Below are positions 1-12,413 of a stretch of 64,000 bases of DNA, piece by piece. Numbering within the stretch: position 1 is the stretch's first letter; every line of letters starts with the position of its first letter. A model generated the notes under the pieces. That model did not search any database. It was not told where the DNA came from and worked only from the letters and a program-made list of their open reading frames with translations. Source of the stretch: Triplophysa rosa (lineage: Eukaryota > Chordata > Actinopteri > Cypriniformes > Nemacheilidae); contig NC_079902.1 in the NCBI RefSeq assembly GCF_024868665.1, positions 16,957,154-17,021,153 on the forward strand, in the 5' to 3' direction. The position numbers were made by a program, and so were the translations under genes.

Positions 1-1647
1 CAGCGCTGACTGACGGTACGGGAGCAGGTGATCTTCAATAATTCAATATTTTTCAATAACTATAAATGTTTGTCGGTGCATTTGAAAACTTTTTTCAAAG
101 TGTTGGGAGGTTGAAAAAGAGCCGATGCAATTACAAAAACGACAAAATCAAGTTTTCAATCAAGACCATTATCAAGATTTAAGTGACACCGTGTAGCAAT
201 ATAGATGGGGATAATGAGAAAGAGTGTGCGTGAGCTACATTTATCCAACGAAATGTCGCTTAACTCGTGGATTTGAAACTCAGTTTAATAAATCTGTCCT
301 TTCACAGTGTTCTTATCGAGATTTTAACATGGATAAACATATCAATGTAATTTAACATTGTAAATTACAACCTCAGTGAAAAGCAGCAACCCCAAGTAGT
401 TAACATTCAAATGCAGGACGTTATTTTCGACCACAAGATGTTTTAGCCAACTTTAAACACCAAAGAAACCCGAAGATCACCGATCTAATGCTTCAAACAC
501 CAATGTAGAATACTGCGAACAGAGCCATACACAACACCTCTTGTTCCCAAACATTGGAACAGATCTACGCCAATGTTCACATTCGTGTCCTGCCAGGACG
601 TCGCCAGCATACCTAAACAGCTCTTGTTATTTTCTAGAGAGGAGAAGTGAAGGGAAGAGTTGAGAGAACATGGCATCAAGAGATGGTCTTGGCAGCTGAC
701 CAGAAGGCTTTGGAGAGCCTCTCTCTCTCTCCCTCTCCACTTCTCTCCGCTGTCCCTTTTGGGCATGGGAGCGACAAACAGCGCGAGTTCTGACAGCTGT
801 CATTCAGAATAATGACACGTCCACGCACCTTTGAGTTGTCAAAACAACCGCCATCCACAAAGGCAGAAAGAATGGCAGAGCAATAAAAAAACGGACGGGT
901 AATCTGACTTCGGACCGGAGAAATATTGTGCTTGGATGAAGTAACTTTCAGTCCCGTCAGAGTTTTTAACTCCGCCGTTGTATAATAACTCACTCGTCTG
1001 AGAGTTTCAGCAAAGATGGCACAGACCTTACATCACATTTGACAACTCCAGAACAAATGGGAGGTGGAATAAAGGGTCCTCGTTTTCCTCGCAGGGGTTG
1101 ATTCCCCTCCAAATCGATTTTCTCAGACAACATAAGTAGTTCTCTCTATTGAAATGAAGAGAAGTTGTCCCTCTTCTCTTCGCTTACAACTCTTGCCGTT
1201 TTCCTCGCTTTTCTGGTGTCCGGTACCCTTCTGCTCTTGGCAGCTTTGCGCGATCAATCAATCACTATAACCGAACTGTCTTCCACCCCAAGGGTAGAGC
1301 CTGTTCTCTCTGTACGTCTCTATTGGTCTCCCTTTTCCACCAGCCCCTCTCTACGGCAACAAATACAACAGATGAAATGTAATGGACAGTTCATTTTGCT
1401 CAATCAAACTGCACGACACATCTGTGTATGTTCCCTTTAGACTATCATTGCCTTTTTTAGCCTTTTAATCAAAAACTTCCCCCAGGTTTTTTATTGATCT
1501 TTACTCCTCATAAAACACCAAACCACAATTAAAGCCAGACCACTAATGGCATATTGATTCAACCACATTACCCCATTGGCTTAACAACTTAACCACGGGT
1601 CACCAGACAATAACTACCATCTACTTCACTATATAGACAGTTTTAGC
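1..1647. other. Unique sequence, no gene recognised
   Basis: No exon or named repeat is recognisable. A CT-rich low-complexity run lies at about 718-750. An open frame at 1165-1440 (+) would give 91 residues with a hydrophobic N-terminal segment (about residues 8-27), but it has no recognisable domain and lies in compositionally skewed sequence, so I do not call it a gene. Confidence 0.5.
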
Positions 1648-1825
1648 GACAACAACATAAACAAACGTTATGTGGCCCAACTAGCTTTAATGTAATCGAA
1701 TCTAATTAATATACAATAAAATATTAATATAAATTAATGTAATTTAAATGCAGACTGGAAATTAACTTCGGACCAGGCGCTTGTGTCCGATGCAACGTCT
1801 GTAATCAGGCACGGTTTACTGCAAA
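1648..1825 (+). repeat. Dispersed repeat, copy 1
   Basis: This stretch shares blocks with 33623-33902, including the motif ACAACATAAACAAACGTT at the left and TTAACTTCGGACCAGGCG near the right, separated by AT-rich sequence of different length. It is a diverged interspersed repeat present twice in the window in the same orientation. No ends or target duplication could be defined, so the class is unknown. Confidence 0.55.
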
Positions 1826-3727
1826 CAAGCAATTACGCTCCAACATCCAGACACAACGATACTGTCCACTAAGAGAAATGAAATCATGGAACCACAATCA
1901 CTTCTGAGGTTATCGTACGTTTGTTCAGTAAATGTGTGTAAACACCGTGATCAGGATTTATACTCCTCTGCAAGTAATAACCAGAGACTATTTCTCAGAT
2001 AAAAGCAGATCTGCTAGCTAAAGGATATTTCATTTACTTTAATAATTTAATACTTTCATTTAAGTCCTTAAACAAAACTCTGATTATCTTTTGATCAAGA
2101 CTTGATGACACTAACCTACCAAGCTATCAAATCTTTGCTTATTTACTCCTCAGTGTTTGTAAACATAACTTTCCAGATAGACTGCAAAAAAATCCAGAGT
2201 GCCCTTTAACCCAAAGTCATGGAAAGTCAGCCAATCAGATTAGAGCCAGATCAAGACCAGAGCTGTCTGAATTTGCCCCCTATCTCCAATACAGTGCACT
2301 ATATCGGGTGTCCCCTTTTTGTAGTGTTCCAACTTATTCCTTACATTCGTACACTACTTTTTACCTACAATGCATTCTGATTTTGAGTGTACATCCGAAG
2401 TACACTTACTCACTCACTATTTCCCATAAAACAACAAGAATCAACCGCCTAATTAAAATCAGTTGGAGGAGAATGACCGTTAATGCCACGAATGAACGAT
2501 GTATGTTAATATATAATGTCTTGTTGACAGTTATTTTCTACTTGTTGAGAATAAAGGGATAAAATGAATGTTATAGACAGTAGTGTTTTGTTTGAAATAT
2601 ATAAAACAATTTGATTAATATAAGCTCATAAGTAATATAAGTGTTATGACCAATGTCCGCGACAGTACTGTCGGATATATTACGTCCATCACTAGAACTG
2701 TGATTCAGATTTGTGTACGGATGAAGAGATCGTATGAACACATGCCTGAGGAAAATCTGACACTTCTAATAATGAGTTTAATATTACACCCTACCTCCCA
2801 AATCCATTTCCTTTCAGTTCAACGCCGATCCGTCATTTTTTCTTCTCACTCTCCATCACATTTTCCTACTTGCACATTCTTTTTTAAATCTTCTCTAAGG
2901 GGGGTAAGATACAGGATTACAGAGCATATGTATTTACACAGAAGGACTGAAGACCGCAACCTGTGTGCTTGAGCGTGTCTGTATGTAAGCTTGTGTTTGC
3001 TCCCAAGGCTTGCGAGCACACAAGTGTGTGTGATGGATTTCTCCACTTTGGTTCCCTCGAGGCAGAGGAAACCCCACTTTAAAGCATTTCTCCCTCAGGT
3101 CACCTGTGTTCTTCAAAGGTTAAGATCTTTTCTGCTGATCTTCATCTGTGTGACTATTTCCTCTCTCCTGGTTTGGAAACAGTGAAGAACCGTTCGAGAT
3201 GAACCAACGAGTGGCTGAGTAGAAACGGATATGACAGGCTACGGTTTTACCGAGTGAGAAACACAGTCTTGCTCTTGAGATAATGCACCTAGTGACAACA
3301 TAATGAACCCGAAATCCCCCGGTACCCAGCGTTAAACTCATTTACTCAAACCGATTAGGCTTTTATTGCATATTTTATGCACGGTGGAAGAACGGTACGC
3401 GTGGAACATTTAAAACACAAGCGAATGGAGAGTTTGTTATTATTGGGCCCAGTTCTAATGGAGGAAACCCAGGAAGGACTAGCTTCACTCCAGCGTGCAG
3501 AGATCAATAGAAGCTCTATCCATGTTTGACTGCCTGGACTATTGAGCTTATTCTTCAAATGTCAAACGTTGGTCTTTTGCTGTTATCGGACAGGAGTTAT
3601 TGAACCATAGCCTCTGCTAGCAGGTGCTATAGATCTCTGGGCCAGAACTGCATCATCACCTGAGAAATAGCACGTGGGCACATCGGTGCTATCTATCGTG
3701 TCCCCTGTAGAATACAGTCATCACTTT
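1826..3727. other. Unique sequence, no gene recognised
   Basis: No gene seen. Around 2290-2410 there is sequence of the GTGCACTATAT type that I recognise as a common fish interspersed motif, but its limits are unclear. The remaining short open frames overlap on both strands and resemble no family. Confidence 0.4.
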
Positions 3728-3754
3728 GGGGGGGGGGGGGGGGGGGGGGGGGGG
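3728..3754 (+). repeat. Poly-G homopolymer, 27 bp
   Basis: An uninterrupted run of 27 G residues. It could form G-quadruplex structures, and its length is prone to sequencing and assembly error. Confidence 0.9.
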
Positions 3755-3890
3755 CGAAAACAGACACCTGTTTCCCTTTGCTAATAAACCAGAGGTTTGG
3801 AGGCATTAAACAACCCGGAAAAAGTCACCGGCAAGGTCAGATGTTTCCAACACATGACTCTTTTTCTCTCCATTCCAACCTCAATTAGTG

Positions 3891-3952
3891 TCTGTGTGTG
3901 TGTGTGTGTGTGCGTGTGTGTGTGTGTGCGTGTGTGCGTGTGTGTTAGTGTG
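3891..3952 (+). repeat. (TG)n microsatellite
   Basis: TG dinucleotide tract interrupted by several GCG steps. The open frame across it is only the repeat translated (Cys-Val repeats). Confidence 0.9.
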
Positions 3953-4170
3953 TTTCTGTCCGGTATAACTCAGGATTAGCCCTCCAGCATCTGGACTTCA
4001 GCTAATTAGATCACCTCTACACCAACTGCACATGGCTGCGTGTCATCGCGGCCTGAATGTTAAACAGCATGTAGGCCTATAATTGGGGATTACCTTGATA
4101 ATATTCTAGCAGGGTTTACGGCAGCATTACAGTGGATAATAAGTCATTGTCTTTAGACTGAATGTCTCAT

Positions 4171-5939
4171 TTGTATATGGCAGCCAAAACGCGGGATTGC
4201 CAAATGCCAGCATTCTAATGGACGTCTGCGGATTCATTCTCAAATTTTTATTGCAACATTTGACCCATCTGCGGAATTAAAAAGACGAAAAATCGTGCCA
4301 ACACAATCAACCTAAATGAGAAATCTGCCATTTAACTGTAAATGTAATCACTTTAGTACAATTGTCCTGCACTATTTAAATAAATAAATAAATAACATCC
4401 ATTTCAGCGATGTCCTTGTTGCACTGAAACTTCATATCGATGGAGCTCGGTTTTAAAAAAAACCAGATGATTAGATTCTAGATTTCATTTCGGTAATGGT
4501 AGATTATAATCTCGCCGGGTAGGCTATAATATTTGTGAGCATTGTTTTTTGTTTATGCGGCTTGGGTATCCAGGACTATTGATGTAACGACAAGATTATC
4601 CTTCTGCTGTTGGGTCACCATGGAGATTACAAAATGACTATTGAGAAAGAAATTGCACTGGTTATGTGTATTTGTTTTGGAGGAACGCTGGTGATATGAA
4701 ACTGGGGCTACAGAGTAATCTCTACCAATATTTCCAGTAACAAAATTGTCACAGAATGTAATACAAGCACTGTGTCTTTCGATATCATGTTTTCATTTTA
4801 AAATGGAAGGATTTTGTTTTCTTTTGCAATTACAGGAAGAGTTAGAAGGTGTGTTATATACCTTTTGCTGTTTTCACTGCTTTACGTTCGAACAAGTTGC
4901 CTTGAATTTGAGTGTTAAATACTGTACTGTATTACATCCTCAAAATCACTTTGTATAAGTGATTTGTAAAACCACTTTGTTATCACTTTGTATCTACAAA
5001 AAATTTGATTCAAAATAAAAAAATAAACAAAAAGATCTAGAATTAAAGAAGGAATACAACATATCAATATTTATAGCCGTGGAAAATATTTAAAATTATT
5101 TTCAGTTTTACTGAATTTACTATTTATTGGTATGTGTTTATGTAAAGTGGTCCTTTTTGTTTCATTCTGTGAACTGCTAACAATATGCAAATTTAAATTA
5201 AAAATAATGTTTCTATTTGCATTTATTTGCAAAACATGAAAACTGGAGAAACGGGCCCAAAATAACAGAAAAGAAGCTCTGTATTTTTTCAGACCTCAAA
5301 TACTGCAAAGAAAACAAGTTCATATTCACTTTTAAGCAATACAACAGTAATATTTGTATATGTATTTAGGAAAATGTGATAACCTTGATTTTTCACATTG
5401 CTGTTGGATGACGTTGTCACTCCTGAGGTTTGGTTTTGTTCAAATTTAACAGACACTGGACTGGAATGGCCACAATACATCTAGAAATGCTGATTAAATA
5501 TAAATTTGGAATGTTCTCTTACTAACAGCTCTATATTTTATATCAGTATTGCTTCGATATTTCAATTCAGGGCGGAAAAAGTAGTTCATCTGTGCATTTG
5601 AACTGATTTTAAAACGTTGTACCATTGTTAAAACCAAACCTACGCCCCTGGATGTCTATTTTAATGCATCAAGTTGGTAAGTTTCCTACGGTTAAGATAA
5701 TGAACTATTTGCCAGTGTGTCATAACCCAGACTGTTCAAGAAACATTTGCTCCTGCCTGTCTGCACGGACACTCACGGTGATAAAGATGAGCTTACAAGC
5801 TCACAGGCGAAATAAGAAAAGCTCAAACTGCTCATGTATGCAATGTCGCAAAGTGCCTCCTGCCTCTATCTCCCTTAATGTTCTAGTAATATCGTTAATG
5901 CGCCGTCTATTCTTTACCACAATCCGATCTGTTTTGTTA
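4171..5939. other. AT-rich unique sequence, no gene recognised
   Basis: Contains a short (AAAT)n at about 4374-4395 and AT-rich DNA around 4980-5230. Nothing coding is recognised. Just upstream, 3970-4170 has homeodomain-type core motifs (GCTAATTAGA, GGGATTACC) that might be regulatory, without further support. Confidence 0.4.
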
Positions 5940-6216
5940 TTACAGAGTCGTCTGAGAGAAGCAGGGAATGGCTGAGTACAAAGCCCAGCGTCCGGAGGAC
6001 CACGCACTGATTCAGACGCAGATTCATGTCAGATCCAGGGCTTTAATCATCAGAGTGCCAGTACGCTCAGAGACGAATACCTTATACGGTCCCCCGCAAA
6101 TGGACAAAGACCCACAGCCCCGCTCAATTCAAGCACTAGATTATGGATTATGGTAATCCAACCAGCCAAGGGTCAGAGGCAGAGTCTTATCTTGATCATT
6201 CAATCAAGATAAGATG
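5940..6216. promoter_or_regulatory. Candidate regulatory module with palindromic OTX-type and GATA-type sites
   Basis: Two exact palindromic binding-site pairs lie within 70 bp. GGATTA-TGG-TAATCC at 6145-6159 is a perfect inverted pair of the TAATCC core bound by OTX/PITX-class homeodomains. TCTTATCTTGAT and its exact complement at 6185-6196 and 6203-6214, separated by 6 bp, give two opposed AGATAAG GATA-factor cores in a 12-bp hairpin. A 62-codon open frame (5968-6156, +) overlaps but matches no family I know. The sites are seen in the sequence; regulatory function is inference. Confidence 0.3.
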
Positions 6217-6349
6217 TGAGTGCTTGTGGGCGTCCTGTTTGTTTGACCTACTTTAATCACTAAAAATAATAAATTACATTTGATATAAACTTTTATTTGT
6301 CTGTTTGTATTGTCATGTTTTGTATAGCGTTTATAATATTACCATGCTG

Positions 6350-6625
6350 TTAAAGGGATAGTTCACCCAAAAATGAACCTTCTGTCATCGTTTAGGCTAC
6401 TCACCCTCTTGTTAAACCTGTATGACTTTCTTCTGCAGAACACAAAAGAAGATGTTTCGAAGAATGTTGGTAACCAAACAATGTTGGTACCCATTCACTT
6501 CTATTGTATGGACACAAAAACAATGCAAGTCAATAGGTAACGCCGCTGTTCGGTTAACTTCTTTAAAATGTCTTCTTTTGTTGTCTGCGTGTGTCATTTT
6601 TTTGCATGAAACATAACCTGTAGAC
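6350..6625 (+). mobile_element. TTAA-type inverted-repeat MITE
   Basis: It starts at a TTAA with AGGGATAGTTCACCCAAAAA, the hallmark of a very common cyprinid inverted-repeat MITE. The left arm runs through the CTGCAGAACACAAAAGAAGA block. The complementary right arm is recognisable from about 6557 to 6625 but lacks the terminal inverted repeat, so the right end is truncated or decayed. Open frames on both strands here are mirror images of the two arms, not genes. Confidence 0.75.
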
Positions 6626-7974
6626 TGTCCTGTCTGACAATTTTAAAATAGATGTGGATGCATCTATCATAAGACATCGACTGTGAGAACCTTCCGATAA
6701 CAGTGAGATTTACCCTGAGCGAAAGATAAAATAAACTCTCCACTGCTAAGCTAAATCACAGATTTTGTGAACTTTATGTTGCGAGACCAAGAAGTCAACA
6801 GCTATACAGAATACACCTGATTGCTTTGATGTTGAAAATATCAAGATCTTGACCAATGGACCAATGAAAATCCACATGAACACGCACATGGTCAGCGACC
6901 TCAGCACTTCGAGTGATTTTCTTCTGACGGCGGGACAGTTTGGTTGTTTAATATGCCCAGGGTATCTCAGCAGACACATCAGATGGTGGGCTAGGGGGCA
7001 AGACTGTTCTCTTTCACATATACACACTTCAGAAGGGAAAAAGTGTTTGAATAACAGGGAAACAAGTTTGCTGATGTACTGTTTTAGCATAACCTTGACA
7101 CCCTTCTCTACCCTCATCTCAGTGTGAACAGAAAGATATGAGAGGAGAAAAAAGTATTCGTAAACTGTGAATGAGAAGGCAAAGGTAATGTTATGCCATT
7201 TTTCTTCCTGACACTTGCAAAGGAATATTCATTCCCACCCCACACTGGCTACTGTAAAATATGTTTTTTAATATTATTATCCCCAACTACATCACTGTCC
7301 TTTTGGGGAGATCAGGTTATGTTTATAATTTCCATCTAATGCCAAACAATGAAATTTTGCTGTTGAGTTTTGATGTTGAAGTTAGGCTTTCATGGTCTTA
7401 CAGCTACAGTATCCAATGAATAGAAATGCATGAGTCAAAATCTGCTAAGGGGTAATAATACCGTTTTAATAAAATTGATTGTTTTATTAAAATTTGAATT
7501 AAAGTTCAAGTCTATAAACCAGAATGTGATTTTTCACTATACCAGCATTTCCACCAGTTTAAATATTTTCTTGTTGTTGTAAAAGACATTACAAACAACT
7601 TTGCACATTAAAGATCTCAAAACCTTGAGTCTTAAAAGTCAATGAATTTGCGGCAGTTAAATATAACATTTTTGATAAGCCAAACATAAAAGTCTCTGAT
7701 TGACAGCTAATTGACTATTTAAGCGATAAAATAAACTTGATAGTTTTAACTAGAACTAAACATCATCATAACACACTCAAATGGCGGTTCACTGAATAAC
7801 TTCCTGCTAAGAAATGAAGAATAATTACGATCGATATTTTTTTCAAACATTTTAATATCAGGACATCAGTGTCTCTCAAAAAAATAGCATGCACAATGCA
7901 CAGATGTAGAGATACAGAGTAAGAAAGAGTTAAGGTGTTTCATTTTCCAATAAAAGTTATAATGTTTTATATGT
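6626..7974. other. Unique sequence, no gene recognised
   Basis: Nothing beyond AT-rich single-copy-looking DNA. The overlapping open frames on both strands at 6746-7127 are mutually exclusive shadows with no recognisable domain. Confidence 0.4.
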
Positions 7975-8135
7975 TTTTTGTATATTTACTATAGTATGTA
8001 CTATAAATGTTGCATAATTACATACAACTAACCCTAATCCTAACCCTATTACTTGTGTTAATTATTATTACTCGGTACTAAATATATAATTACACTGTAA
8101 CACAAGACATAAAAATAAAGTGTAACCGATTTTGA
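7975..8135 (+). repeat. Fish interspersed repeat with AACCCTAA stretch
   Basis: The stretch from ACTATAGTATGTACTATAAA to AATAAAGTGTAACCG resembles a common teleost repeat. It contains a short CTAACCCTAATCCTAACCCT tract and an ACACTGTAACACAAGACA block. Class and exact ends are not determined. Confidence 0.5.
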
Positions 8136-8363
8136 CTTGCACATGAAGTATATATACCCCCTTTCTAGCTGACAGGCTGATCACTGCCTGATACACTGGC
8201 TTACATTAAGACTGGCAGGTGAAGCCAGGGTTTGTGAACAGGTACAGGTATTTTGGGGATGACAATGATCTAAGACATTTGTCACTCCACAAGAGGGCAC
8301 TACACCCATTTGCTGTATATGAGGACGTTTCTCCATTCCCCCTCATTCTCTTTTCACTTGTTT

Positions 8364-8437
8364 CGCTCTCTCTCTCTCTCTCTCAAACACACACTGACAC
8401 CCACACATACAGTACACACACACGCACACGCACGCAG
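8364..8437 (+). repeat. CT then CA microsatellite
   Basis: A (CT)n tract followed by imperfect (CA)n with GCACACGC interruptions. Confidence 0.8.
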
Positions 8438-9649
8438 GAAATGAATCAAACAGACAGACTGGCTGTCTACAGCATGTGGGAGGCCCTTTAAACCAAGAGA
8501 ACATCTCCAGGGTAAACTCTTCCTAACTCCTCCTATCTTTCTCTGTCATCCCAAATCTCACAAGAGGGATTTATTGTAAACAGTCGCAAATTCATAATTC
8601 ATTCAAAATAATGGAATTGTCTTGCAGAATTACGAAAGTAAAATATTCCAGTGACAGTCAGGGAAAGAAGCACATGGTCCGGATGAGCATTGGCTGCTAG
8701 AGTTTACATCACATAGCAACAGTCTCTCTATTACATCTACCATCAGAGATAGGCAAGAAAAAAACATTTGGAGCCGGTTAGCGAACAGGCACACAGATTC
8801 CTTTTCTGACAGTTTAATCTGAGAGATATACAAAATGGAAGCAGACCTTTAAGGAGACATCCGTGTTTATGAGACCGACTTCAAATGCACCTAAAAAACT
8901 TTGTAAAACAGAAGTGATGCAACAAAATGTTGTGTAGCGTTGTCTGACAGGATCAAAGGGTCAGTTAGCTCGGAGGGTTGAAGGAATATACCACACCACC
9001 GAATCAATATACGCACAGAGGGTACATCAGATACAGGAAGCATTCCGTCAGATCTCAGTCTGCTTCAAACGCGTACGTACACACACCAAGAATTTGAGCT
9101 TTTTTTAGTCTTACGAGCGTGTTTCGGAGAAACAATGTGCATTTGAAGGTTAAAACAAGAACGTCTCCTCTGTGATTCTTTTTGAAACACTTTGCATTCG
9201 GGGGCGTATGCGTGCGAGCGTGGCCCATCAGCACGGTCATACGGATCCAAGCTAAAAGCCCATCGACTGTTTAGAGGATGGGGCGCGCATCCACAGAATG
9301 CTTATAAATGTTGTATTCTGCCCAGTCCTTTGAGACAATACCTCAGCTTTGTTCTTCAACGTACTGCTTTGTTTGTTTGTTATCTCGAGTCAGAGAGAGA
9401 GGGAGAGCTATTTGCATTTAATTCAGCATCGATAAAGTTGTACGAACAGAAAGTGGTTCAAAGAAAGACGACTTGGACAGTTTGAATGTGCCAGATCTGA
9501 CAGACTGCTCTAAACACAACAGCTTATGTTACATTGCTGTGTGTTTCTGTCATTACTCCGCCTCCTTGAGTCCTGGGCCCTGTTCTTTGTACGGTACTTA
9601 ATACAGCAGAGATGATTTCCAGATCTTCTAATCGTGGAGATTTCTTTCC
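8438..9649. other. Unique sequence, no gene recognised
   Basis: Several short overlapping open frames occur on both strands around 9055-9485, none with a recognisable domain. No repeat family recognised. Confidence 0.4.
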
Positions 9650-9790
9650 GGCTTATTTCGCTCTCCAAACGCATATGAGGATTTGATAAGAATAGCTGGA
9701 TTATGTTTAAATCTGTGATAATTGCACATATTGTGTTTATTTACGATGGCACATCAATAATTATGTGCATAATTAGCAATGCAACCATTG
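9650..9790. promoter_or_regulatory. Candidate conserved non-coding element with POU/homeodomain palindrome
   Basis: An 18-bp near-palindrome, TAATTATGTGCATAATTA (9758-9775), imperfect only at its centre, carries TGCATAATTA, similar to POU4/BRN3-type sites. It sits in AT-rich, low-repeat sequence with further GATAATT and TGATAAG cores. The motif is visible; enhancer function is inference. Confidence 0.25.
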
Positions 9791-10770
9791 TTAACTGATG
9801 AGCCTCTTAAAAACTTACATTGACATAAAGCAGGGATGCACAATATATCAAAATTATTCAAATATATTATGTATATGGAAGGCTACACTTCTGGAAAAAA
9901 TCTGGATTGTTCTCAAGCCATGGCTGGATTGGTTTTGTCCATATTTTACAGGTTCTGCAGATTTTGTTTGTAAGTTTTAAGATGATGCATATAGCACAGA
10001 AACTGTGTGTGCATGAGCACATGCGCATGGACTGATGTATGAAAGATGATCAATATGGAAATATAAGAATGGAACAATATATATAATTTTTGGATTTGAA
10101 ATATAAAAAAACATTTTGAATCACATATTGTCGCCGTCCTTCCCAACTCTTGGATGTCCAAATTCACATTTTTTTCAGGAAATGGCAAACATACTGAATA
10201 CTGTGTTGTCAAAGTTGACAAGCATTATACTTTAATACTTTTTATTGGTTAGATATTTGCAAAACTCAGTGATAAACACAAAGGGTGACTAATAATAAGG
10301 ATTTATGGCAAATATGGAGATACAAGGATTCAGAAGGACAGCAGCGCTATTGTATTATTCAGCAAAGTATTCACATATCACATTTTCTTCAATATCATGG
10401 AGCCCTATAATGTATATCACACACATGTATTAAAGTGTCCACCTAAGGCATAACTGCAAATAAATAAATATGAATCAAAGACCTTTAATATTTTGTGAGA
10501 GCTATTGAAAGAATGAGTACGGCTCTTTCATTTATGCAATTTATAAAGGTTATGAAAAAAAAAACAGGTACTGTACCTTTTAAAAATATACTGTATGTAC
10601 CTTTTAACCACCATATCACACATAATTGAATTGGTGCGTAATGGCTACAGAGTTCTGAGAATCACAAAGGGCCAGGAACACTTTTCTAATGGCACAACAG
10701 ACAATGCTCTCTATTAAGATTACTTTCCACCCTGTAGATACCCTGAGGCCAATGCAGACTGTATGTGTCC
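9791..10770. other. AT-rich unique sequence, no gene recognised
   Basis: AT-rich with short A-runs (around 10555-10565). No coding or repeat family recognised. Confidence 0.4.
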
Positions 10771-11135
10771 TTAAAGGAAAAGTTCACCCAATGATTCGTT
10801 GGTTCTTGCGTGTCTTGGGATGAAACACACATATGACAACTAGTCACAAGACAAACAAGAACCAATGAGCTTCTCTATGTTGTCATGGATATCATATGAA
10901 TTACTAAATTGTCACGATCGTGAGGAGTGGAAGAGAACCCAATAGCAGGCAGGTGTGAAGGGGTTAACCAAGACTTTATTTAACAAAAAACACAAACCAA
11001 AAACCCACAATGGGGAAAAAACGGACACGGTAACAAAACAAGAACTCAAACAAAAGACTTCCCTCGATGGGGCAAAACTAGAAAATAACAAAACAAACTT
11101 ACGACACAACGTCAAGGCAGGGTAAGGTAATTAAA

Positions 11136-11182
11136 TAAACAAACAAACAAACAAACAAACAAACAAACAAACAAACAAACAA
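11136..11182 (+). repeat. (AAAC)n microsatellite within the LTR
   Basis: About eleven AAAC units inside the solo LTR. Long open frames here only translate the repeat. Confidence 0.85.
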
Positions 11183-11400
11183 GGCACAGGTTTCGGACAA
11201 CGAACAGGAACTCACAATATGAGGCACGGAGTACAAGGTACACAGTACAATCCACGAGCACAGGACAAAGAAACATGAGGGCATTTATAGGAGACAAACG
11301 AGGATAACAACACAGGGCAGGTGAGGGTAATCAAACACGGCCGGGAAACAATACAGGAAATGAGAGGGGCGGGGCCAATGACGAGACACTGGAGAGAACG

Positions 11401-11429
11401 CATATTATTGTCAAAAGGACAATAATATG
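11401..11429. repeat. Perfect 12-bp hairpin in the LTR
   Basis: CATATTATTGTC (11401-11412) is followed by AAAAG and its exact complement GACAATAATATG (11418-11429). In LTR orientation it lies upstream of the TATA-like box. Confidence 0.85.
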
Positions 11430-11759
11430 TTTCTCTCCACACATAACCAAAGGCTTTGCCATGACTCTGCCACAGGACCAAGAAAAACATGACTAAGTGA
11501 GGCAGAGCCATGACATAAATACACTCAAAATATTCATCGTTTTCTCTTCAGAATGCATAATTATAGTAACCCACTGGAGTCATTTGGATTATTTTAATGA
11601 TGGATGGATGTACTTCTGGGAGGTCCGTCATGTCAACCTTCACACAAGAATGAAACACAACATTTTCAACTGAAGAATGGAAGTCATATAGATTTGGGAT
11701 GGTATGGGGAAGAGTAAATTAACAGAGAATTTTCATATTTGGCTGAACTATTTCTTTAA

Positions 11760-12413
11760 TACACAGCTCGAACGGCTCTCATAAAAATGGAGATGCGGCT
11801 GGGACGGGATTTCAGAACCACCAAGCCGCAATCTAATCCTGTTAAAGTTAAATCAACCTGCTCCCGAGCTTATGGACCTGTTGCTATGACAACTCAGAAC
11901 AGAACAACCCAGGATTGTGTCAAATTGTCAACAATTAAATCCAACTCAGTAATCCGTACAAAACAGAGTCCGGGTCAATCACATTCACCAACCACAGCCT
12001 ATCTCCGGCAGCTTTTTATCCTAACCATACTATTACCATGTTCTTGGACATGTACCATTGTATATGAATATCGTAAAACCTATATTACCCACTGAAACCA
12101 TCAACATTCACAGTACATTTTTGAAAGCACTGTATCTTTCAAATAAAACCCCTACAGTAACATATTTTGTGTTTGAATCATCAAAAGAAATGTAGTGTAC
12201 AGAGTGTAACTCGCCAACGTTAGACGTTGTTCCAAACACCACTTTATATATCATTTTAGCAATGTTTTCCTACATTACCTCAATATATATCAGTCATTGT
12301 GCCACACCTACCGAGAGCAATGTGTAATGTTCCTGTGACATTTAAGCATTTGATTAACTGCCGATGCATTGCTTGAAGAGAGATTATGATTCATTACAGT
12401 ATTATGGTTCTTT
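11760..12413. other. Unique sequence, no gene recognised
   Basis: A 102-codon open frame at 11787-12095 (+) has no recognisable domain. No other feature seen. Confidence 0.4.

Larger units (their letters stand above)
10910..11515 (-). mobile_element. Solo LTR (minus orientation), 5-bp target duplication
   Basis: The element is bounded by TG...CA termini (TGTCACGATCG... and ...GAGCCATGACA) and an exact 5-bp duplication TAAAT (10905-10909 and 11516-11520). Read on the minus strand it has the order expected of an LTR: a start TGTCATGGCTCTGCC, a TATA-like CCTATAAATGCCC (complement of about 11281-11293), then a polyadenylation signal in GTTAAATAAAGTC (complement of about 10970-10982) before the end CGATCGTGACA. 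No internal retroelement region, primer-binding site or second LTR is present, so it is a solo LTR left by recombination. It most resembles Ty3/gypsy-type fish LTRs, from memory. A (CAAA)n tract and a 12-bp hairpin lie inside. Confidence 0.75.
10771..11759 (+). mobile_element. TTAA-type inverted-repeat MITE split by a solo LTR
   Basis: The left end at TTAA (10771-10774) reads AGGAAAAGTTCACCCAATGA. The right end reads AATTTTCATATTTGGCTGAA...CTTTAA at 11756-11759, the diverged complement of the same family terminus, and TTAA flanks both sides. Without the 606-bp LTR inserted at 10910-11515, the element would be about 375 bp. It is the same family as 6350-6625. Confidence 0.65.

Noticed and set aside
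8029..8049. CTAACCCTAATCCTAACCCT, telomere-like
   Set aside because: Only about three imperfect units, inside a recognisable interspersed repeat; not an array.
11401..11515. Helitron 3' end suggested by the hairpin
   Set aside because: No CTRR end follows at the expected distance, and TG...CA ends with a 5-bp duplication fit an LTR instead.
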